From NCBI GenBank assembly GCA_038245795.1, contig JBBRSC010000004.1:1-30576 (forward strand): 30,576 nucleotides of DNA, given 5' to 3'. Below are positions 1-6,700 of this stretch, piece by piece; position 1 is the first letter of the stretch; each line of letters begins with the position of its first letter. The position numbers were made by a program, and so were the translations under genes. Origin of the DNA: JBBRSC01 sp038245795 (GTDB lineage: Bacteria; Actinomycetota; Acidimicrobiia; Acidimicrobiales; Microtrichaceae). The notes beneath the pieces are model-generated. The model had not been told where the DNA came from, ran no database searches, and was given only the letters and a program-made list of their open reading frames with translations.

Positions 1-426
1 GACCTGGGTGATGGCACTGTGATGGTGTCGCGCCACCTCGTTGGCGGCGACGAGGAGTTCCACCTTGCGGGACTTGCCGATGTCCTCGGGAAGAATCTCG
101 ACGGACGGCGTCGAGCGACCGGACGGTGATGCCAGGGTCACCGCCCGACCCGTGCCGGCACCACCGCGAGCGGCGGCCGCAGCGATCTTCGCTGTCTCGA
201 TCAGGGCACGTTCGGACAGGTCAGCCGTGTGGGCGAACCCCACCGCTTCGCCAACCACCACGCGGATGCCGGCACCCCGGTCACGGCCGGACGTCAGCTC
301 CTCGACCTTGCCATCGTCAAGCACAGCGCCCGTGGAACGCCGGTCCTCGGCGAAGACCTCGGCGAAGTCGGCACCGGTGGACAGCCCGGCGGCAAGGACT
401 CGTTCGAGAACATCGGGTTCGATCAT
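1..426 (-). CDS. tldD: TldD-family metalloprotease-like protein, N-terminal part (cut by window edge)
   Basis: The first 142 codons are visible; the rest lies beyond the left edge. The stretch after residue 14 (GADFAEVFAEDR, VLDDGKVEELTSG, GAGIRVVVGEAVGFAHTADLSE) follows the conserved TldD N-terminal domain: an acidic strand, a glycine-rich turn, then a G-x-GFA-x-TADLS segment. TldD pairs with PmbA (TldE) in the bacteria studied to form a zinc protease that degrades unfolded peptides and matures some peptide natural products. The zinc-binding HExxxH motif lies in the missing part and cannot be checked. The ATG start is supported by AAGGA seven bases upstream. The gene diverges from the thioesterase-like gene at 537, with about 110 bases between. 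A PmbA assignment is the main alternative, since the two are homologous; the order and wording of the motifs favour TldD. Confidence 0.85.
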   Translation of the reverse strand, partial: MIEPDVLERVLAAGLSTGADFAEVFAEDRRSTGAVLDDGKVEELTSGRDRGAGIRVVVGEAVGFAHTADLSERALIETAKIAAAAARGGAGTGRAVTLASPSGRSTPSVEILPEDIGKSRKVELLVAANEVARHHHSAITQV

Positions 427-499
427 GTCGGATTCCTTCGTACAACTTGTCTGGTCGGTCATCCTGCCGACAGGCATCCGGTGACACCTCGACTCAGCG

Positions 500-529
500 T
501 TGGCCCAACGGCCACCGCACCCGTATCGT
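500..529 (+). promoter_or_regulatory. Possible leaderless promoter of the thioesterase-like gene
   Basis: A -35-like TTGGCC (500-505) and a -10-like TATCGT (524-529) are separated by 18 bases. The -10 box ends seven bases before the ATG at 537, so transcription would begin at or next to the start codon. No Shine-Dalgarno sequence precedes that ATG, which fits leaderless translation as is common in actinobacteria. The assignment rests on pattern alone. Confidence 0.45.
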
Positions 530-536
530 AACGTCG

Positions 537-914
537 ATGCGATTGGTTCCCGGCCTCACGGCAAAGGTCACACTGGAAGTCGGCGACGACGACACGGCCA
601 TTGCGTTGCGTTCGGGAGCGGTTCCTGTTCTGGCGACTCCGCGACTCCTGGCGCTGTGTGAAGAAGCCACCATGAACGCCATCAACGGCTCCCTCGAGGA
701 GGGCTGCTCAACGGTGGGCGTTCGGGTCCAGATTGAGCATGTCTCCCCCACGGCGGTGGGCGGAATCGTCACTGCCGAGGCGCACCTCGACAAAGTCGAG
801 GGCCGCAAGCTGATGTTCACCATCTCCGCCAAAGACGAGCGCGGACTAGTTGCCGCCGGCAAGGTGACGCGTGTGGTCGTCGAGATCGAGCGCTTCATGG
901 AGAAGACCCGCTGA
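537..914 (+). CDS. Fluoroacetyl-CoA-thioesterase (FlK)-like hotdog-fold protein
   Basis: A 125-residue hotdog-fold protein resembling FlK of Streptomyces cattleya and its many uncharacterised relatives. Expected signals are present: a short N-terminal strand, a VLATPRLLALCEEATM segment carrying the equivalents of the FlK catalytic Thr and Glu, V-x-IEHVSPT with the catalytic-type His, then the paired strands VTAEAHLDKVEGRKLMF and GLVAAGKVTRVVVE. Relatives hydrolyse acyl-CoA esters; the true substrate cannot be read from sequence, and most homologues do not act on fluoroacetyl-CoA. The ATG at 537 was chosen because the fold begins right after it and a promoter-like TATCGT sits seven bases upstream with no ribosome-binding site. 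The open frame continues upstream but that part does not look like protein. The gene stands alone: a terminator-like hairpin follows it and tldD diverges from it. Confidence 0.8.
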   Translation: MRLVPGLTAKVTLEVGDDDTAIALRSGAVPVLATPRLLALCEEATMNAINGSLEEGCSTVGVRVQIEHVSPTAVGGIVTAEAHLDKVEGRKLMFTISAKDERGLVAAGKVTRVVVEIERFMEKTR

Positions 915-954
915 CATCCGACCAGCCGGGCCCAGCTTCAACGCGCTCCGATTT

Positions 955-986
955 CCCAAGAACCAGGACGGTCCTCGTTCCCTGGG
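955..986 (+). terminator. Terminator-like hairpin after the thioesterase-like gene
   Basis: Arms CCCA-a-GAAC-c-AGGA and TCCT-c-GTTC-cc-TGGG pair over 12 base pairs, with small internal mismatches and a three-base loop. A pyrimidine-rich run (TCGCTTCTTCTG) follows. It lies 40 bases past the stop at 914 and before the promoter of the WXG100 gene, as expected for an intrinsic terminator insulating the two units. Confidence 0.55.
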
Positions 987-1021
987 TCGCTTCTTCTGTA
1001 ATGCTGTTTCAACTTATTTCA

Positions 1022-1049
1022 TTGCTTTTCAGTATTTCTCGTGTATTCT
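1022..1049 (+). promoter_or_regulatory. Probable promoter of the WXG100 gene
   Basis: TTGCTT (1022-1027) and TATTCT (1044-1049) are 16 bases apart, inside a clearly AT-rich island (about 995-1050) that stands out from the GC-rich surroundings. This predicts a transcription start near 1056 and a leader of about 40 bases. A GGAG ribosome-binding site lies seven bases before the ATG at 1096. Confidence 0.6.
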
Positions 1050-1095
1050 CTGCTGGTACGGGACGATCGAGTCCTCACACGACTGGAGACCACTC

Positions 1096-1371
1096 ATGAC
1101 CGAGTTCTATGGCGCCGATCCGACACAGATGGAGACGCTGGCATCGAAGTTCATCAGCGAAGCCGGGACGGTCGACATGCTCCGGACCCAGCTCACCAAC
1201 GACGTTCACGGAATCATCGGGAGCGGATACGCCGGGCCCGCCGCTCGACGCTTTGGCGACGCATGGGACACTCAATTCTCACCGGTGCTGCAACAGCTCA
1301 TGGATGCGTTGAATGACGCCTCCCGCGAGCTCACCCAGCGCCTCCAAGCCATGAGCTCAGCGGCGGGCTGA
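1096..1371 (+). CDS. WXG100 (ESAT-6-like) type VII secretion protein
   Basis: A 91-residue, all-helical protein with the size and pattern of WXG100 proteins, which are secreted as helical-hairpin dimers by FtsK/EccC-driven type VII systems. The turn between the two helices reads GSGYAGPAARRF (residues 42-53). Tyr45 takes the place of the usual Trp of W-x-G, Gly47 is kept, and Phe53 and Trp57 follow at the spacing normally seen. A C-terminal YxxxD/E secretion signal of the EsxB/CFP-10 kind is not obvious. The start has a GGAG site seven bases upstream and a good promoter before it. A strong hairpin follows the stop and precedes the second W-x-G gene. The family call is secure; whether the protein is secreted by the ATPase encoded at 3760-8088 is inference from proximity. 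Confidence 0.85.
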   Translation: MTEFYGADPTQMETLASKFISEAGTVDMLRTQLTNDVHGIIGSGYAGPAARRFGDAWDTQFSPVLQQLMDALNDASRELTQRLQAMSSAAG

Positions 1372-1384
1372 CGCTCATCTTCGC

Positions 1385-1428
1385 CGTTCCGGGGGAGGAC
1401 GTCGCCCCCCGATTCCTCCCCCGGAACG
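1385..1428 (+). terminator. Strong hairpin between the WXG100 gene and the second W-x-G gene
   Basis: A perfect 14-base-pair stem (1385-1398 with 1415-1428, arm CGTTCCGGGGGAGG) closes a 16-base loop, 14 bases after the WXG100 stop. No T-run follows. It could be a GC-rich terminator or attenuator that keeps expression of the short WXG100 gene above that of the genes downstream, or a 3' mRNA stabiliser. Confidence 0.7.
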
Positions 1429-1456
1429 CTGCGACACCCCGACGACCATCACCGTT

Positions 1457-1903
1457 GTGACCTCCCCAGCGACTCCCTCCCCCCCGACGCCATCGAGCCC
1501 GGATGAACTCCGCCACCTCGCTTCGGCCTGCCGATCGATCGCTGTCGCGCTGATCGACAGTCGAGCCCAACTCGATGCACACCTCGCCACCGCCCGTTGG
1601 CAGGGTCCTGGCGCTGATCGCCTTCGTGCGGCGACGGTCGGCGATCAGCCCGCTGTCGATGCCCTCGCATACCAACTGGCGGGTATCGATCACGACCTCA
1701 CGATCCATGCCGCCTGGGTGGAGCACCGATCGGCCCAGCTGCAGGCCAGCGAACGCCGGGTTCGAGCATGGATCGCCGCTCATCCGCCCATCCCGGGATC
1801 ACCGGGACCCGACGCCAGCATGCTCAGCGTCCTCCCGTCGCCTGGGAGTGCGGAATGGGAGCGCCTCGAAACGCAGCTTCGACGACTCGGGCAGGTGCTG
1901 TGA
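1457..1903 (+). CDS. WXG100-superfamily-like protein with C-terminal extension
   Basis: A 148-residue protein. After a Pro/Ser/Thr-rich N-terminus (residues 1-15) there are two long helices, about 16-45 and 58-105, joined by ARWQGPGADRLR. This contains a true W-x-G motif (Trp48, Gly50) placed as in WXG100 proteins. The C-terminus adds a Pro/Gly-rich stretch and a last helix (EWERLETQLRRLGQVL). It is therefore a longer relative of the WXG100 partner, or a small LXG/PPE-like protein. The GTG start at 1457 is the first usable codon after the hairpin; no clear ribosome-binding site is visible, so the start is uncertain by a few codons. It lies 19 bases before the next gene and is probably co-transcribed with it. 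Confidence 0.65.
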   Translation: MTSPATPSPPTPSSPDELRHLASACRSIAVALIDSRAQLDAHLATARWQGPGADRLRAATVGDQPAVDALAYQLAGIDHDLTIHAAWVEHRSAQLQASERRVRAWIAAHPPIPGSPGPDASMLSVLPSPGSAEWERLETQLRRLGQVL

Positions 1904-1922
1904 GATCACGTCACGGATTCTC

Positions 1923-3710
1923 ATGTTGATCGAACTGGATCCCGACTCGCTCCGCGACCTCGAGCGACGGCATCGGGAGGCCGGCGCCGCGATCCAACTG
2001 GCAGCGGCGGTCGCCCGCGCTGGATCCAGTCGGCTCCGCATCGACGTGACGGACCCGACCATCTCGAGAACGCAGCCGCTACAACATCTCGGAGCGTGCT
2101 TGATCGCTCTCGAACAACGCGCGGCGCTCCTGGCTGACCGGGCCAACGAACTGCGCACCCGCGCGCTCCTGATCGATCAGCTCGACGGACCGACCTCCAC
2201 GATGATCGCCGGCGGGTTGGCACGGCGAGCCGTGGTGATGGCGTTCGACCTTCGGGCAATCGGTTCGACCGGACCGATTGCGAACAGCGGTGGGTCGATG
2301 TCGGCCGGGGCGCCAACATCGGTGCCCACGACGACCCTCGTCCCGTCGTGGTTCTCGCCGCCGATGCCTCTCGATGGGAATCCGGTCACCGTGCTGGCCG
2401 AAGGCGTCGGGTCGGCAGGGCGCCTAGTCGAGGGCATGGCAGGCCAGGGACTGAGCCTCCTCACTGAGTTCTTTGATGCAGCGGACGTGCTCCTGACGAC
2501 CCTCGCAGCAGTGGTCGAAGCAACTTGGGCAGCGCTCGCTGAGGAACTCGGCTCGTTCGTCCAAGGCTGCCACCTCGCCTGGGACGCCCTTGATCAGATG
2601 CTCGACCGGCCGCTCTCGATCTACGTGCCGCAGTCCGATATCCGTTCCCCTCAGGGCGCTCCCATCGAGATGGCAGAGACCCTGATTCACGCCGAGGTGA
2701 GCGTGATCGGGACGATCAGCATCGACGGGTCCTACGAGATCGTCGAGTATCCCAACGGCGTAGTCGAGATCGAGTTCCGCGATCAACAGTCGATCGGAGG
2801 CCGAATCGGTGAAGGAGAGTCCGGCGAGGTGGGCGACGTCGGCGCATTCCTCGGCCACGACAACTCCGTCACGCTGCGGTTCAACTCTCGGGCCGAGGCG
2901 GACCGTTTCCTGGCAATGTTCCAACTCGAGCTCGTCCAACCCAGCATCGCTACGCTTGAGGTGTTGAACAATGGTCTGTCGACAGGGAGCGCTCTCACCG
3001 AATTGGCCACTCGGATCTATCAGGGATCGCCTGCCAGCAACATCCAATCAGTTCGGATCCAGGTCGAGGGCGAGGTCGCCGTCACGATTGGTATCGGTGC
3101 GGCGCAGGCCACAATGACCGCGTCGACCAACACCGGCTACGACCTGACCCAGCACCAACAAGTCCAACGGATCGAAGCTCGCATTGATGTCTCGGCCGAC
3201 TTCAGCGACGGAGTAGCGAGCTTCGCCGTCGGTGGCATCGTTGAATCGGACTTCCAACTGCTCGGCACCCCCGGAAACGCGCTGTCAGCGACGCTCGACG
3301 TGGCGTTCGAAATCGACGGACGGGGCGGCGTCCAAGCGCTCGTCAGGACATTTCCGGAGCTTGCGAGCACGGCTGGCTTCAGAGCGGCCGTCGCTTCGGG
3401 CGCGGGGCTCCGCGTCACGGCCCATGTTGGCGTCGCCTTCGTTGCTGGCAGCAGTGCCAAGGCCACTGCCGACGACATGCTCGCTCACCCGGAGTCTGCG
3501 GCGTTGAACTCGGCAGCGCTCATGGCGTTGATCGCCACCGAGTCGATGACGTTCGACGTGTTCACGACGACCGTCGACACCGCCGATCTCGGTGCCAACA
3601 TCGTCACACCCGATGGCTCACTCGGCGCGCAGATGACGAAGCACTCACGACTCAACGACCATCACCTCCAGCGAATGACCGGGACGCTCGGACAGCTCTT
3701 CTGTCGCTGA
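1923..3710 (+). CDS. Unrecognised 595-residue protein, candidate type VII substrate or locus-specific factor
   Basis: I do not recognise this family. Residues 1-90 look like an alpha-helical hairpin (helices near 7-33 and 54-85) of the length of an ESAT-6-like domain but without W-x-G. Residues 112-155 are a Gly/Ser/Pro/Thr-rich linker. Residues 155-228 are amphipathic helices rich in Ala and Leu, including Trp202 and Trp220. From about 255 to the end the protein is beta-rich (TISIDGSYEIVEYPNGVVEIEF, VRIQVEGEVAVTIGIGAAQATM, IDVSADFSDGVASFAVGG) with few Cys. No signal peptide, enzyme motif or clear membrane span is seen. Helical N-terminus plus variable C-terminus is the layout of large type VII substrates, and the gene follows two W-x-G genes, so a secreted effector or surface protein is a reasonable inference. 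The ATG at 1923 was chosen because the helical domain begins there and the open frame upstream overlaps the preceding gene. Confidence 0.6.
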   Translation: MLIELDPDSLRDLERRHREAGAAIQLAAAVARAGSSRLRIDVTDPTISRTQPLQHLGACLIALEQRAALLADRANELRTRALLIDQLDGPTSTMIAGGLARRAVVMAFDLRAIGSTGPIANSGGSMSAGAPTSVPTTTLVPSWFSPPMPLDGNPVTVLAEGVGSAGRLVEGMAGQGLSLLTEFFDAADVLLTTLAAVVEATWAALAEELGSFVQGCHLAWDALDQMLDRPLSIYVPQSDIRSPQGAPIEMAETLIHAEVSVIGTISIDGSYEIVEYPNGVVEIEFRDQQSIGGRIGEGESGEVGDVGAFLGHDNSVTLRFNSRAEADRFLAMFQLELVQPSIATLEVLNNGLSTGSALTELATRIYQGSPASNIQSVRIQVEGEVAVTIGIGAAQATMTASTNTGYDLTQHQQVQRIEARIDVSADFSDGVASFAVGGIVESDFQLLGTPGNALSATLDVAFEIDGRGGVQALVRTFPELASTAGFRAAVASGAGLRVTAHVGVAFVAGSSAKATADDMLAHPESAALNSAALMALIATESMTFDVFTTTVDTADLGANIVTPDGSLGAQMTKHSRLNDHHLQRMTGTLGQLFCR

Positions 3711-3759
3711 CATTCATCCATGCGCACCGTGTTCGTCGATGGGCCGGTTCTTTGTGCGG

Positions 3760-6700
3760 TCAGTATCCGACCTGAATCACGCTGATGCCGGCAGGCGTGA
3801 CGAGATGTCCTCTGCCCGCCCGCTGCGAGCCAACGTCCCAACGAGGCAATCGCAACCCGAGCGGGTCGCCATCGACCAACGGGTCCGGTGACATGACCAG
3901 GCCGTGGCGCGCTCCGATCAGACTCCGGACGATGGGCTGAAACGAGCCCGGCACCCGGTACGACGTCATGGACGCCGCCACCCAGACGTCATGATCACGT
4001 CCGAGCCGCACCAGCTTGTCGAGTTGAGGTGCCAACGATCCGTCGAGGATCTCATCGAGATCGTCCACGACCACCAGAGTCGGGGCGGTGGTCTCGCGTG
4101 CCGGGTCGAGAAGCGACAGATCATCGATGACGGCTTGGATGATGCCGCGACCCGCCTCCTCTCCCCGGCCGGTTCCCGACCAACCGTCCAATGACTCCAA
4201 GACTGACCGGCGACCGGCGATGAGATATCGCCGACTGGCATCCCGACCTTCCGCAAAGCTCCGAGTGACGGCGATCAGGGACGACGTGCGGCCGACAGCC
4301 GGCGGTCCGATCACCACAAAGGTGTTTGCTCGACCGAAGTCGGGGCCCGCCACGTCGCCCGATTCGTCCAGCCCGATGGCGACTGACGTCGAAGTGCTCG
4401 CCTCGGTCCCTCGCCCCAGAACATCGCTGATCGCGACTCGGGTCGGAAGGTCTTCGACCCTCGGTGGCCGTCGACCCTGCTGATCGCTACGTTCCCACCT
4501 TCCGTTCAGATAGGACGCGGCGGCACCGACGACGTCGGACAAGGCAAGGTTCGAGTCGGGAGGAGCCAGCTGGCCCTCGGTCGAGACGAGTTGTGCGACC
4601 TGTGCCGTCAGATCCGGCCCAAGCCCAACCCTGCCCGGCGGCAGTTCGACGCCGCGGAGATGCCGGGCACCCAACCACACGAGATCCTCGTCGGTCGCCA
4701 TCGACATGACCAACGATCGCGGGACCGAGTTGACGACTGTCGACGGCACTGCGCCGCGCCGCTCGGCACCGATCATTGCGAAGATCCCGACGCCGGGACC
4801 GTCGGCGACAAGGCGATCGAACTGACCGCGGAGCGTGCCACCGAATTCGTCGGTCAGCGTCGAATGGAGGGCCCCATATCCATCGACCACCAGAACCAGT
4901 GAGGGCTCGTCCGCTGATCGGCTACTGAATCGTCGATCGAGTTCATGCGTGAGCATGGCGAGGAGCCGGCGGAGCCGCGCAACGTCGGCCACCGACACAA
5001 CTGCGGGGCACTGTGGGAACATCGACAGCACCCCCAGATCGCCCCCGCTGGCATCGATCCCGAACACATGCAGCTCGCTCGGCGAGAACCGAGCACACAG
5101 ACGCGCAATCCACGTTGCCAGCAGCGTCGTCACTCCCGCGCCTGACCGTCCGTAGATCATCACGGCACCATCAGCTGCAAGATCCTCGATCCACGGGATC
5201 TGCCGTTGTCTGGTTGGATCATCGACAACGCCGAGTTCGACGGCAAGCTCGGATCGACGACCGAACCGCGACCGGTCGTCCGGGCCGGTGCGATCCGCTC
5301 CCGTTTCACCCCATTCGACGGAGCTCGGAATCGAGATGGCGGTCGGAAGAGCGTCGAGCCACGGTCGATGTGGTGACGGTCGACCAGTGGACTCCCAGAC
5401 CGCCGATGCAGCGTCGATCAGACGGGCGATGCCTGTAGGTGTCGACGCGGCGGTCGGAGAGTCGTCGGCCTGAAGGTCGGCACTGGCTGCGGTCGATGCG
5501 CTGTCGGCCGTGAGTTGACGCACAACGACCGCCCGATCCGTCCCCGGGACAACTGCGTCATCCACGAAACAGGCCTGGAGGCTCACGGACCGTCCGTCGA
5601 CGCGAGCGATGAATCGCCCGGGGGTCGCCGCACTGATGTCGGCCGCATCGGCGGTTCCGAGCACCTCGCGGGCATCGGCTGACGAGGACACTCGAAGGCA
5701 CACCCGCAGCTCGGTGTTGGCTTGAATGTCGGCCGACACCACGCCTTCGGGTCGCTGCGTTGCCATGATCAGATGGATGCCCACGTTGCGACCCCGAGAC
5801 GCCACGTCGACGACCCCGTCGACAAAAGCTGGCAGGGCTTCCTTCAGAGCGCGGAACTCGTCGATCACCACCAGCAAGCGGGGCATGGCGATGTCCGGTC
5901 GATCCGCCCACAGCGCCGCGATGTCTTCGACTCCCGCCTCGCCGAGCACCCGTTGACGCCGCTCCAGTTCGGCATTCAGCGCCAACATCGATCGGTGTGT
6001 TTCCGCACGGTCCAGATGCGTCACCAGCCCAACGACGTGTGGGAGTCGAGCCAGTTCGGCGAACGCCGCGGATGCCTTGTAGTCGATGAGGATCATGTTG
6101 AGTCGCTCGGGCCCACTGAGCACCGCCGCCGACGACAGCCATGCCCTGAGGAGCGCGCTCTTGCCGGAACCGGTGGTCCCCGCCACCAGCGCATGCGGTC
6201 CGACCTCCGCTAGGTCGATGTGTTCTGCGCCGACCGAGCCGACCCCGAGCACAAACGAGAGGCCGGCCGAAGGCGCCGACCAGTTGTCGGTCAGCGTCGC
6301 GCGGAGGTCAACGGGTATCGCCGCCGTCGCGTCGACCCGAGCTGGCAGCGCGCTGCCCCCAGCGGTCCCCCGGTCGTCAATGAGAGGACTCATGCCCACC
6401 GCAATCGAGCGGGCGGCCGGAAGACTGCACCGCCACTCGTGGACATCAGCGATCACGTGACCAGTTGCCGTGGAGGTGACGGAGCAGGTCGGTCGGGCAT
6501 CGCCTCCACCCAATGGATGCACCCTCACGATGATGTCGGTCCGGTCGGGCAATTGATCAACCGCCGAAGCACACCACACGACCACGTCGGCAGTCGCTTC
6601 AATGGCGTTTACCTCAACGGCGATGGTTGATCTGTCGATTGTTGATCCGTCGGTCTCGACGATCGACACCGTGTGGTGAGCGGGACTGTGTGATCTGGCG

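Noticed and set aside
3711..3759. Terminator between the 595-residue protein gene and the ATPase gene
   Set aside because: Only a 5-bp CTGAC/GTCAG match around the stops and a 5-bp CGCAC/GTGCG pair with a 26-base loop are visible; too weak to call.
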